A stretch of 32,717 nucleotides of DNA from a virus, in the IMG/VR virus record IMGVR_UViG_3300035698_020564, positions 1 through 32,717 of that record, one strand, 5' to 3'. A program made the position numbers and the translations under genes. Below the pieces are notes generated by a model that saw only the letters and a program-made list of their open reading frames with translations, was not told where the DNA came from and did not search any database. Shown here in pieces: positions 9,953 through 17,161 of the stretch. Every line of letters begins with the position of its first letter. Positions within the stretch are counted from its first letter, which is position 1.

Positions 9953-10314
9953 TTTTTTTTAATGCCTTCTTTTAGCTGGCTGATATCACCAACAGCATTT
10001 GATAATTCTTCATAAAGATCTTTAAATTGTGGCGCACGATATAATTTATCAATTGTTATTTCTTCTGTAATTTCGCCAGTGAAAGGATCTTGAACTTTGA
10101 AAACTTTAGGGCATTGCTTCATATTAACTTCAAGTGATTTTTTGCCCATCTCTATTTTAGGTTTTCTTCCAGATTTAAGAGATTGACCAATTAAATGATC
10201 AGTAAGTTTTTGTTGACCCGAAGCACTTAGGGGAACAATCATTGCATAACCCTGTTCGTCTGCTGGTCTTGTTAAATTGTCATCTGATTCATAATAATAT
10301 TTTACTGCTTCCAT
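9949..10314 (-). CDS. Tail assembly chaperone (lambda gpG-like)
   Basis: This 121-residue protein starts at ATG 10314 after AAGGAGAAGGAAAAC and ends in KKK then TAA. It sits between the tail tube gene and the tape measure, the conserved position for the G-like chaperone. The sequence is acidic/basic mixed with LIGQSLKSGRKPKIEMGKKS in the middle and a C-terminal helix (LYEELSNAVGDISQLKEGI). Its last three codons form the run of nine A's where -1 slippage gives the longer fusion. The shorter, unshifted form is normally the more abundant product in this family. It is preceded by an intrinsic terminator, which should lower its level relative to the tail tube. Confidence 0.8.
   Translation of the reverse strand: MEAVKYYYESDDNLTRPADEQGYAMIVPLSASGQQKLTDHLIGQSLKSGRKPKIEMGKKSLEVNMKQCPKVFKVQDPFTGEITEEITIDKLYRAPQFKDLYEELSNAVGDISQLKEGIKKK
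9952..9960 (-). promoter_or_regulatory. Programmed -1 frameshift slippery site (A9)
   Basis: On the minus strand the end of the first chaperone gene reads ATT AAA AAA AAA TAA: nine A's with the zero-frame stop codon directly after them. A -1 slip on A-AAA-AAA gives AAA ATA AAA GAG TAT and then 26 sense codons up to the Met at 9871 of the following frame, with no stop. A homopolymeric A heptamer is an efficient slippery sequence in bacteria (as in dnaX, A-AAA-AAG). A stop codon next to the slip site can add pausing. I did not identify a firm downstream pseudoknot. Confidence 0.82.
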
Positions 10315-10333
10315 GTTTTCCTTCTCCTTATAT

Positions 10334-10363
10334 AAAAATGGAGTGTAAATTCTTACACCCCAT
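10334..10363 (-). terminator. Intrinsic terminator between tail tube and chaperone genes
   Basis: On the minus strand ATGGGGTGTAA and TTACACTCCAT form an 11-bp stem (one G-U pair) around a four-base loop GAAT, followed by TTTTT. It lies 34 bp after the tail tube stop and ends 20 bp before the chaperone ATG. Partial termination here would separate the very abundant tail tube protein from the less-needed chaperone and tape measure. Confidence 0.8.
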
Positions 10364-10396
10364 TAATATAACAATCAAATTTCGATTTGACAACGA

Positions 10397-11932
10397 TTAA
10401 GCAAATGACATTACGATTTCTCTTGTTGTGCCATCAGCGCCAGTATTTGCAGTAAACTGACAATCTTCTATGATATTATCGTCAATATCTGAAGTTTTAA
10501 CCTGCGTAAAGTTAACTTGTGGAAGATAAATGCCTACAGTTTTACCAACAATAAAACCACCAGCGTCTTTTTTGCCTACAACAATCATCATTGATTTATC
10601 AGTTAACGCTTCAAGAGCATCAAAAAGAGTTGTTGAACCGTCAGCATAAGGATTTATTGAACCTGTGATTTCTCTTTCTCTTACAAAAGAACCACTTTTT
10701 CCGCTTGCTTCATTAAAATCTTTTTGCTCTGTAACAGATCCACCAATTGTTAAGCTGAATTGTTGTGCAGAAAGTAAAGAACTATTTAAATAACATTGAA
10801 CATTAAAACCTACAAGCCCTTGAACGGCCTCTAAAGAAGGTGAATAGCTTGCTGCGGTAGTTGCTGTTCTAGCAGAGCTTAACCCTTGAATATCGAAACT
10901 CATTTTTGCAATTGCGCCAGTATCGATAGTTAAACCGATAGAATTAACCAAACAACCTAAAACTTGTTCAAAATATCCATCAACAGCACTATTTCCCTGG
11001 TAAAAACCAGAAGTAAAATGCTTATGATCTATGTTTAAAGGTTTATAGTTAACACTAGCTGAAACAACGTCTGCACTTGTTGGTGCGGTAGTCATTGCGA
11101 TATTACAAACTACTCTATTACCATAAACAGCACTTGCGGCCGTATATGTCACAGCGGCAGTCAAATCAGAAGACCCAAAACCAAGGTTAAGAAGAAGAAA
11201 GTTTGTTGCTGTACTTGCTCCACCGTCAATATTTAGTTCAAAAACTGTGCCAGTTGAAGAAATCGTGTAAGTCCAGGAACCGTTTGTCCCTTGAACCGCT
11301 GCAACCGTAACTGTTTCCGTACCATTTACGGTTTCCATTTGAGTTTTAATGTGTTCACCAATAGAGCCAACAATATCACTTCCGCCATGTGTATATGTTG
11401 CAGCGGTTAAAGTTGCTGTAACGGCTCCGTCATCATCTGTAAAATCAATTTTATCATTTACAGCCGCAACAATATCAACCTTCATTGATGCAACAAAACG
11501 AGCCACTCTGCCATTTGTAGTGTTATCAACAATAAACATATCACCAACAACTAGATTTCCTTCTGTAGAAATTCCAAATTCTGTCGCACTTGGTGCAGGA
11601 GCAGCCTCAACAGCTTCCGCAACAGAGATATTAGGTGTTCCTATGCCACTTTTAAATAAAACGCCAAAATCTGGCTCTGTTGGACTTGATGCGTCACCAT
11701 GACTTCGCATTTCTGTAACAACAGAAGCGGAAGCCGATTCAAAACCAAGCTGAGGTTTTTTTACGCCAATATTTCCACTTAAAAGCTCACTTTTCAGAAC
11801 TTCCCTTTGACCTGTTGTAACATCTGGCTTTTCAATGGATAAAAACCCATCAGTTGCACTAGTTGGCGCAACAGCGGTGCCAGGAGTTCCTTCTTCTTTA
11901 AAATATGCGACCGTATTTCTACTATTTGACAT
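10397..11932 (-). CDS. Major tail tube protein with an inserted domain
   Basis: This 511-residue protein starts at ATG 11932 (GGAGTATAAAT upstream) and begins SRNTVAYFKEEGTPGTA, a start typical of siphophage tail tube proteins. The C-terminal half (KMSFDIQGLSSARTAT, then LTIGGSVTEQKDFNEASGK and REITGSINPYADG) matches the tube-protein pattern. It is longer than most tube proteins (often 150-350 residues): residues about 158-268 form an inserted beta module (KIDFTDDDGAVTATLTAATY, FELNIDGG, LLLNLGFGSS) that also occurs in the minor tail protein at 4597-5712. A strong terminator follows it, consistent with high-level expression. It assembles into the tube around the tape measure. Confidence 0.85.
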   Translation of the reverse strand: MSNSRNTVAYFKEEGTPGTAVAPTSATDGFLSIEKPDVTTGQREVLKSELLSGNIGVKKPQLGFESASASVVTEMRSHGDASSPTEPDFGVLFKSGIGTPNISVAEAVEAAPAPSATEFGISTEGNLVVGDMFIVDNTTNGRVARFVASMKVDIVAAVNDKIDFTDDDGAVTATLTAATYTHGGSDIVGSIGEHIKTQMETVNGTETVTVAAVQGTNGSWTYTISSTGTVFELNIDGGASTATNFLLLNLGFGSSDLTAAVTYTAASAVYGNRVVCNIAMTTAPTSADVVSASVNYKPLNIDHKHFTSGFYQGNSAVDGYFEQVLGCLVNSIGLTIDTGAIAKMSFDIQGLSSARTATTAASYSPSLEAVQGLVGFNVQCYLNSSLLSAQQFSLTIGGSVTEQKDFNEASGKSGSFVREREITGSINPYADGSTTLFDALEALTDKSMMIVVGKKDAGGFIVGKTVGIYLPQVNFTQVKTSDIDDNIIEDCQFTANTGADGTTREIVMSFA

Positions 11933-11946
11933 ATTTATACTCCAAT

Positions 11947-12393
11947 CTAAGAATAATTAATGTTAAGTTTGTGATCTGCAATAAATGTAATCCAAATCAC
12001 GACAAATTGATTTCCCTTTAAAAGTTCTGGATCAGATACGGAGCAATCTCTGAACCCTCTCAACTTTGTTGGGATATCCAAAAACGTGTCATTGAAAAAA
12101 GAGGCAATTACTGTTTCGATATCTGCGTATAAACTACCAATTTCAGGAGCTATATCATCGGTAGTTCTTGCAGAAAGTCCCTTTGTCAAGCCGACACGAA
12201 GCCTTGACGTTAAAGTAATCTTGCGAGTTTCCCCTGGAACCTGTTGACCTTCGCCAAATTTCACAGCGTAACCCTTAACAAGAGTCCTTTCTTCATTGTC
12301 CTCTATATTAAAAGGATTTTTTATTTCCTTATAATCGCTTAATATTGTGCCTAATCTAGTGACTGAAGCTGTTCTTATGTCATTAAAACTCAT
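11947..12393 (-). CDS. Tail completion / terminator-like protein
   Basis: This 148-residue protein starts at ATG 12393, 3 bp after the preceding enzyme gene's stop, and ends 14 bp before the tail tube ATG. It begins MSFNDIRTASVTRLGTIL, with a helix followed by an alpha/beta domain (TSRLRVGLTKG, then IETVIASFFNDTFLD and QFVVIWITFIADHKLNI). This is the pattern and position of the small neck/tail-terminator proteins (lambda gpU/gpZ type) that cap the tube and receive the head. The assignment is by order and size; no catalytic motif is expected. Confidence 0.6.
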   Translation of the reverse strand: MSFNDIRTASVTRLGTILSDYKEIKNPFNIEDNEERTLVKGYAVKFGEGQQVPGETRKITLTSRLRVGLTKGLSARTTDDIAPEIGSLYADIETVIASFFNDTFLDIPTKLRGFRDCSVSDPELLKGNQFVVIWITFIADHKLNINYS

Positions 12394-12396
12394 AAT

Positions 12397-13338
12397 TTAA
12401 TCCTTTATTAAAACTCTTCTTCCTTTAACAGTAATCCATTTCCCTTTTCCTGTTTTTGTAAAATAATCATATGCTGCTTTGCCTATCAAGAACCCAGCGA
12501 CTAAACCAGCACCAATAAGAGCCATTTTACCAGACCGCACACCTTTTCCAAGCTTCCCGAAAAATTTCTCTCTTCCAGTTGTTTTTATTCCTGAATTTAA
12601 TTTCCCAACAAATTTACCTCTTTTTGATCTCAATATATCTGTTGGATCAGCTAGGCCATGTCTAACGCCTTTTATTGCTTTTTTTCCTATGCCTTTTTCT
12701 ACGGCTTCCGCAGCAAAAGAGGAACATGTTGTTTCTCCACAATCTATTATTTTTTTAACTGTTCCCCTAGGAGCATCAAAAAGATTTCTTCTTACAAAAT
12801 CTCCTAAAATATTTCCAGCCCCTTTATAAAATTTAGTTTTCCCGATAGCCTTTGCACTTGCAGCAATTTTTTTGCCTTGAGCTGAATTTACAGCAAATCT
12901 TTTGACATAAAGCCTTTTTCCTGATTGAAATTGCATTTTGCTTTTTTTACCTACAGGAAAATCAATTATTTCTCCATCTCCTATATAAATAGATACATGT
13001 GAAGAATTTCCACCGCCAGAAGAAGCAATTGCATCACTAAAAGTTAAAGGCACTGTTTTAGACCCTAATTTATCACTTATTCGCCCTTTTAGTGGAACAA
13101 CCTCATCAAATCTTAATTTTGAAGTATATATTCTTTTAGGGTCTGACTCCAAGATTATATCTCCAACCTTCATCTTTTTTTTCAAAGCTTCCAAACCTAT
13201 AGAGTTTTTCACTCTTGAAAGTGATTTAGTCGTTGATTTTTCTTTTAAAGTCTCCCTGGTTAATCCAATACCTAGACCAACACCACCACCAGCAGCAATT
13301 TTCTTTTTTATATTATTTCTTTTTTCCTTATCGACCAT
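12397..13338 (-). CDS. Permuted NlpC/P60 (YiiX/LRAT-like) papain-fold enzyme
   Basis: This 313-residue protein has the circularly permuted NlpC/P60 pattern: KVGDIIL (57-63), then SSHVSIYIGDGEIIDF with the likely catalytic His at 114, and the nucleophile in CGETTCSSFAAEAVEKG, probably Cys205, after the His instead of before it. Such enzymes cut or exchange peptide or acyl-amide bonds. A glycine-rich N-terminus (IAAGGGVGLGIGL) and a C-terminal hydrophobic segment (about 272-293, MALIGAGLVAGFLIGKAAYD) flank the domain, so it may touch membrane. It lies among neck genes, so a virion-carried peptidoglycan or envelope hydrolase is plausible. Two tandem AAGGAGTTTT sequences precede the ATG. Confidence 0.72.
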   Translation of the reverse strand: MVDKEKRNNIKKKIAAGGGVGLGIGLTRETLKEKSTTKSLSRVKNSIGLEALKKKMKVGDIILESDPKRIYTSKLRFDEVVPLKGRISDKLGSKTVPLTFSDAIASSGGGNSSHVSIYIGDGEIIDFPVGKKSKMQFQSGKRLYVKRFAVNSAQGKKIAASAKAIGKTKFYKGAGNILGDFVRRNLFDAPRGTVKKIIDCGETTCSSFAAEAVEKGIGKKAIKGVRHGLADPTDILRSKRGKFVGKLNSGIKTTGREKFFGKLGKGVRSGKMALIGAGLVAGFLIGKAAYDYFTKTGKGKWITVKGRRVLIKD

Positions 13339-13340
13339 TT

Positions 13341-13360
13341 AAAACTCCTTAAAACTCCTT
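13341..13360 (-). repeat. Tandem duplicated Shine-Dalgarno sequence
   Basis: Upstream of ATG 13338 the minus strand reads AAGGAGTTTT twice in direct succession, then AA-ATG. The inner AAGGAG is at normal spacing; the outer copy is 10 nt further up. Confidence 0.75.
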
Positions 13361-13369
13361 AAAATGGAA

Positions 13370-13435
13370 TTATATCTCTTTTACCTTGAATAAAAACTCT
13401 ACTCCTTTACTAAGTTTGGATTTGCCCTTAGCCAA
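13370..13435 (-). CDS. Possible 21-residue basic peptide
   Basis: A TTG start at 13435 lies 2 bp after the preceding stop and behind AGGAGAAG; the frame encodes MAKGKSKLSKGVEFLFKVKE and one more residue before TAA. It fills the otherwise empty space between the neck gene and the permuted NlpC/P60-like gene. It is very basic with a short hydrophobic core. The good ribosome-binding site and tight spacing argue for a gene, its size and TTG start argue against; function unknown. Confidence 0.4.
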   Translation of the reverse strand: MAKGKSKLSKGVEFLFKVKEI

Positions 13436-13437
13436 TT

Positions 13438-14310
13438 TTAACTTCTCCTGATTCTTGTATTACTCAGAGGAGCTTTTTCTTTTTTACTTATTTTTTCGTC
13501 CTGGGTAATATCTATTGATTTTAGTCTTATCTTTAAAGCATGTGAGTACCATTCTCTAAAATCTTCCAACATGGCTTGAAGAGAAACGCTATTTCTCATA
13601 GGTGTAAGTATAATTATCAATGATTTCAACGCAGTAAGGTTTCCTAGCTCGGAAATATCTTTTGCTTGAAGCTCATAATCTATAATATTTAGTTTGTTTA
13701 AATCATCACCGACTCGCCTAGTCGCAAGCTCAATTGTTTCATACCAATCCGTTTTTCCTGTAGGCAAGTATCTTGAATCAGCACATTCATTCCAATAAAG
13801 TTTCATATATGCTTCAGTCGTCCAAACGACGCCCAGGAATTGAATTACTGTGCCAGCGGTTAAAGTTGCGCTTGCACTTATCCTTATCCAATAAAGCCCT
13901 TTTCCATCAGCTGCGGTTTCACCATAAGAAAGTTCAGGAATGCTATTAACTGATTTTTTAATCCAAGTCCTAGCATTTGGAAGATCCCACGAAAGAAAAC
14001 CGCTTTGCGCTAAAGTAACTCCACCAATACTTGATTCATCCATCAAATTTTTTACTGAACACCATTCATTTGTTGCCCCCGTGTAATATTCAACAGTTAG
14101 AGAAGCCGATACTTCATTAACAACGCTTCCCATATAAATAAATCTTGCGGCAAAAGTATGCGGAGCACCCACATAAATATAGTCCTCATCTTTTGTTAGA
14201 ACTGCCCCCATAGTATTCGAAGCCCAATTTTTTAATTGCGCTGTATATTCAGAAAAGGATTCATTATCATCATAAAGAATTCTATTGTAATCATTTAAAA
14301 GTAAGTGCAT
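13438..14310 (-). CDS. Neck/virion structural protein with a carbohydrate-module-like domain
   Basis: This 290-residue protein starts at ATG 14310 behind GGGGG. Residues about 45-165 follow a pattern I know from structural proteins of environmental phages: DYIYVGAPHTFAARFIYMG, TVEYYTGATNEWCSV, GFLSWDLP, GLYWIRISASATLTAGTV. It is all-beta and may be a surface-exposed or oligomerising module. The C-terminal third (SLIIILTPMRNSVSLQAML, then FREWYSHALKIRLKSIDIT) is alpha/beta and resembles head-tail connector or neck subunits. The gene lies between capsid-region genes and the tail completion gene, and a terminator precedes it. A neck role is inferred. Confidence 0.55.
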   Translation of the reverse strand: MHLLLNDYNRILYDDNESFSEYTAQLKNWASNTMGAVLTKDEDYIYVGAPHTFAARFIYMGSVVNEVSASLTVEYYTGATNEWCSVKNLMDESSIGGVTLAQSGFLSWDLPNARTWIKKSVNSIPELSYGETAADGKGLYWIRISASATLTAGTVIQFLGVVWTTEAYMKLYWNECADSRYLPTGKTDWYETIELATRRVGDDLNKLNIIDYELQAKDISELGNLTALKSLIIILTPMRNSVSLQAMLEDFREWYSHALKIRLKSIDITQDEKISKKEKAPLSNTRIRRS

Positions 14311-14333
14311 TTAATAACCCCCAATAATTAACC

Positions 14334-14362
14334 TCAAAGAAAGAGCATAAAAATTATGCTCT
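14334..14362 (-). terminator. Intrinsic terminator after the head module
   Basis: On the minus strand AGAGCATAA and TTATGCTCT form a perfect 9-bp stem around TTT, followed by TTCTTTG. It lies 11 bp after the stop of the secreted protein at 14373-15134 and before the neck gene, dividing head from neck/tail transcription. Confidence 0.75.
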
Positions 14363-14372
14363 AACCTTCAGA

Positions 14373-15134
14373 CTAATTATCTATTGTATATAGAGGGATA
14401 TAATAATATCCGTCAGTTATTACATTCCCAACATCTTCAACATATACTTTTATATATGCCTCTATTGCTGCGCTAGACGCATCACTTGACTGAACAATTG
14501 ATCTATCGTTTTCACTATCCGTTGCTGATCCAATAAGTTTAATAAAATCCTTATCAATATCGGCCTGATCCAACGTGAGAACTGGCACCGCACCTGAAGA
14601 ACTTGATTGATCAAAAGCTGGCGTTCCACTTGTCGAAACGTCTTGATCAATGCTCCCATCAGTTCCACTTATTGTAAGAGTTGCGGCAGCATCGGCAGCA
14701 TTAACAAGCTTCATTAGCCTTGTTGCTGTCCCTTCCCCTTCAACTTCCAAAGTTTGCTCATCCAAAACTATTGAAGAATTTGCATCTTCAGCAGTTAACG
14801 AAAAGTTATAACCTCCGCCAACAGTAAGATTTTCCGATAAATCAAGGGTCCTGTCTCCGCCATTAACTAATAAATTTAAAACTCTATCACTTGTGTCGTC
14901 TTCATTCCATGTTGGAACGCAAACATGTGAAGAATTTGTGTCATATAGAGAATTAAAAAACGGTCTTAAAATATCAAGTCCGACTCTTTTTGTTGAACTT
15001 GTGCTATTGTCTTTAATCGCTAAATCATCCGCTGCCTGTAAACCACTTGTTAAGTCGGTCAATTCGCTTATTTTTGAGGCTCCCAAACAATTTATTGATA
15101 GAAATACAAATAAAACCAATAAAAATTTAAACAT
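14373..15134 (-). CDS. Sec-secreted protein with tail-fibre-like motifs
   Basis: This 253-residue protein starts at ATG 15134 (AAAGGTG upstream). Residues 1-19 form a signal peptide (FKFLLVLFVFLSINCLGA); the Cys lacks a good lipobox (Asn at -1), so signal peptidase I cleavage after LGA is likelier than lipidation. The mature N-terminus KISELTDLTSGLQAADDLAI with STSSTKRVGLDIL is a phage fibre/decoration motif. The C-terminal half (VPVLTLDQADIDKDFIKLIG, then YYYIPLYTI) resembles fibre-shaft modules. It sits after the decoration-like gene inside the head module. A virion-type sequence behind an export signal is odd; it may be displayed or released by the host before lysis. Confidence 0.7.
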   Translation of the reverse strand: MFKFLLVLFVFLSINCLGASKISELTDLTSGLQAADDLAIKDNSTSSTKRVGLDILRPFFNSLYDTNSSHVCVPTWNEDDTSDRVLNLLVNGGDRTLDLSENLTVGGGYNFSLTAEDANSSIVLDEQTLEVEGEGTATRLMKLVNAADAAATLTISGTDGSIDQDVSTSGTPAFDQSSSSGAVPVLTLDQADIDKDFIKLIGSATDSENDRSIVQSSDASSAAIEAYIKVYVEDVGNVITDGYYYIPLYTIDN

Positions 15135-15148
15135 AATACACCTTTCAA

Positions 15149-15496
15149 TTACTCAATAATTATTGCTTGTCCATCTTCAGTCAAAAGAGCATTACCGCTT
15201 TCGTCTGTCAATATCCCTGTCACTTCTCGAAATCTCCACGATTTAAGCCCATCATAATGTAAAGAAAAATATTTATAATCTACGCTTGAAAGCTTCAAAG
15301 TGATATATTCGTCACTTCCAAAAAGCTCGACATTTGCTTCATCATATGAGACAGCAAGAACCTGATCTTCAAACATTACAGGTAAAATATGCTTCCCGTA
15401 AAAACTACTATAAATATTTTGCCTAGACGTATCGAAATCAACAGCAGCAATATTAAAAGTAATAAATAAAATTAGAATAGAAAAAATAAATCTCAT
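15149..15496 (-). CDS. Small secreted protein of the head module
   Basis: This 115-residue protein starts at ATG 15496 behind AAGGAG. The first 18 residues (MRFIFSILILFITFNIAA) are a signal peptide with a predicted cut before VDFD. The C-terminus ends GILTDESGNALLTEDGQAII then IE, a two-fold repeat (ILTDESGNALLTEDGQAII) seen at the ends of some phage structural proteins. The middle is beta-rich (EYITLKLSSVDYKYFSLHY). It is followed by a second signal-peptide gene 14 bp downstream, so the two probably act together. Function unknown; export is the only firm statement. Confidence 0.7.
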   Translation of the reverse strand: MRFIFSILILFITFNIAAVDFDTSRQNIYSSFYGKHILPVMFEDQVLAVSYDEANVELFGSDEYITLKLSSVDYKYFSLHYDGLKSWRFREVTGILTDESGNALLTEDGQAIIIE

Positions 15497-15514
15497 AAAT
15501 ATTACTCCTTGCCG

Positions 15515-15542
15515 AAAGGAGCAGCTTTTAAACTGCCCCCTT
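15515..15542 (-). terminator. Hairpin after the decoration-like gene, weak terminator
   Basis: On the minus strand AAGGGGGCAG pairs with CTGCTCCTTT (10 bp with two G-U pairs) around an eight-base loop. The trailing U-run is short (UUU then CGG), so it may be a weak terminator or mRNA-stabilising hairpin between abundant head genes and the secreted genes. Confidence 0.45.
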
Positions 15543-15551
15543 CAAAACCTA

Positions 15552-15980
15552 TTAATAACCGTCTGAAACTAAAAGATAATAATGAATCTTACCAGCTGTT
15601 AAAGCAGCTGTCCCGATTAACATTGTGATTTCTTCTTCAGCAGTATATTTCAATCTAATATCATGATCGTTAGAATCATCATAAAGCAAGTCGCCTTTTG
15701 CTTGCTGGTCTGAAACATAGTCAGCCACCAAAGTTGCTTTTGCAAATTGTGAGAAGATACCGTCAACATCTCCGCCAGTAATACCGACATCAATCGTTGC
15801 CGCACCTAATGACTCAATATCTGTTTCAACTTCAAAAAAAGAATCGTGAATAATTCCGCCAGCTTTGATAACAAATAAGTCTACAGTACCGTTTAATGCT
15901 CCGCCATCTACAGCGAAATCATAAATAGCATGAAACCATTGAGGTCTTCCCTTTATCCCTTTTATGTCTGTTTTTGCCAT
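15552..15980 (-). CDS. Capsid decoration / head structural protein
   Basis: This 142-residue protein starts at ATG 15980, shortly after a 95-residue gene and downstream of the major capsid gene. It is all-beta: FHAIYDFAVDGGALNGTVDL, GGIIHDSFFEVETDIESLGA, ATIDVGITGGDVDGIF, then MLIGTAALTAGKIHYYLLV. This layout is one I associate with small capsid-module proteins of environmental phages, in which a value given by 'TAGKFTVYLEY'-type ends closes a beta barrel. Position and abundance-style sequence suggest it decorates or stabilises the capsid. No enzyme motif. Confidence 0.6.
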   Translation of the reverse strand: MAKTDIKGIKGRPQWFHAIYDFAVDGGALNGTVDLFVIKAGGIIHDSFFEVETDIESLGAATIDVGITGGDVDGIFSQFAKATLVADYVSDQQAKGDLLYDDSNDHDIRLKYTAEEEITMLIGTAALTAGKIHYYLLVSDGY

Positions 15981-16001
15981 ATTTAAACTCCCGTTAAATT
16001 G

Positions 16002-16289
16002 TTAAATTTCGTAAACTACAACCATAATGGACGATGAAAGACTGTCAGTTTTCCAACTTTTTATAGGCTCTTCAATTCCATTGAGAAATTCAACTATTTC
16101 AAGTTCGGGTAAAAGCCCGCATCTTGAAGTAGTTCTATAACTATGAAACCCAGCTCCCTTGTTTTTCATTGCTTCCGCTACAACAACTTTTGCCTTGGCT
16201 TTTTTTTCTTCAAGGTCTTGCGCTAAAGCTTTAGCTTTAATTATTTCGCTTTGTTCCTTGTCATATTTTGCCTGTTCTTTAAAATCCAT
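16002..16289 (-). CDS. Unknown small head-module protein
   Basis: This 95-residue protein starts at ATG 16289 (AGAGAAAGAGAG upstream). Residues 1-42 are a Lys/Glu/Ala-rich coiled coil (EQSEIIKAKALAQDLEEKKA), followed by a compact region with GAGFHSYRTTSRCGLLPELE. It lies between the capsid and decoration-like genes. I do not recognise the family; a small structural or assembly role is possible from position only. Confidence 0.6.
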   Translation of the reverse strand: MDFKEQAKYDKEQSEIIKAKALAQDLEEKKAKAKVVVAEAMKNKGAGFHSYRTTSRCGLLPELEIVEFLNGIEEPIKSWKTDSLSSSIMVVVYEI

Positions 16290-16316
16290 TATTTACTCTC
16301 TTTCTCTTGAAAAAAA

Positions 16317-17138
16317 CTAAGAGTTATAAATTCTTAGAACTCTGTTTTCGTCAAATTGTTTAATTCCAAAAAGATTTTTTGCAACAATTCTGAAACTATC
16401 AACATTTGTTGCACCTTCAAGATCTATTTCTTTATATTCAGCATTTTTCTGAATAGCCATTTGCATAAAAGAAGAATGGAAGAAATAAGCGTTATTTTCG
16501 CTTAGTAGATTAGAAACAAAAACCTTATAACCGTAGAGAGGTTTTGTTAATTCCGCATCAAAAAGAGTGCTTGAGCTTGGAGTAAAATCTGAACTTAGAA
16601 GCTCATTAATTTGAATTAAATCTTCTTTATAATAAGGGTCAATTATTGCAATTCTTCCAGAAGGAACATTTAAAACATTTTGTCTTCTATCAGCTTGAGC
16701 AAAAAGAGCTTTTGTCATTGTTGCTTGAGAACTTACACTTGCTCCGGCTGAAATAGTGTCAAGAACTGTTTGATCCATACCTCTTGCTATTTCATCAGCT
16801 ATTAACAATCTGATTTCGCTCTGTGCGTTAGCATTGCCTTGATAGTTAGCCCAGTCTGTAATATCAACTGGGTATACGGCCCTTTTATTAACGATTAGCT
16901 GATTATTTGTCCAAACTGGAATTTTTGGATCATAAGCTTCATTATCTGAAGTTAAAATCTGTGCTCTTCCAGGAGATTGTAATTGTTGAACATTTACAGT
17001 ATCGCCCATACTTTTAATTACTTTTTCAAATCTATCTTCAATTAGTCCAGCAATGCCTAATTTTGGGCGTAATTCTTTGTAAAAATCAGCTGCCCATTCT
17101 TCTTTTATAATATTACTATGTTCCGCAGTAGTTAACAT
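16317..17138 (-). CDS. Major capsid protein (HK97 fold)
   Basis: This 273-residue protein follows the scaffold gene by 23 bp. Its pattern is that of the N4/P22-related group of HK97-fold coat proteins: GDTVNVQQLQSPGRAQILT near 47-65, ITDWANYQGNANAQSEIRLL with DEIARGMDQTVLDTI in the spine-helix region, VPSGRIAIIDPYYKEDLI and KPLYGYKVFVSNLL in the P-domain. A separate upstream scaffold and the length (270-320 is usual) agree. Hundreds of copies build the icosahedral head. Confidence 0.9.
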   Translation of the reverse strand: MLTTAEHSNIIKEEWAADFYKELRPKLGIAGLIEDRFEKVIKSMGDTVNVQQLQSPGRAQILTSDNEAYDPKIPVWTNNQLIVNKRAVYPVDITDWANYQGNANAQSEIRLLIADEIARGMDQTVLDTISAGASVSSQATMTKALFAQADRRQNVLNVPSGRIAIIDPYYKEDLIQINELLSSDFTPSSSTLFDAELTKPLYGYKVFVSNLLSENNAYFFHSSFMQMAIQKNAEYKEIDLEGATNVDSFRIVAKNLFGIKQFDENRVLRIYNS

Positions 17139-17161
17139 ATTAACCTTTCTGTGCTAATAAA

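Noticed and set aside
14373-15134. The secreted protein considered as a lipoprotein because of Cys in FLSINCLGA
   Set aside because: The residue before Cys is Asn, which does not fit a lipobox; a signal peptidase I site after LGA is better.
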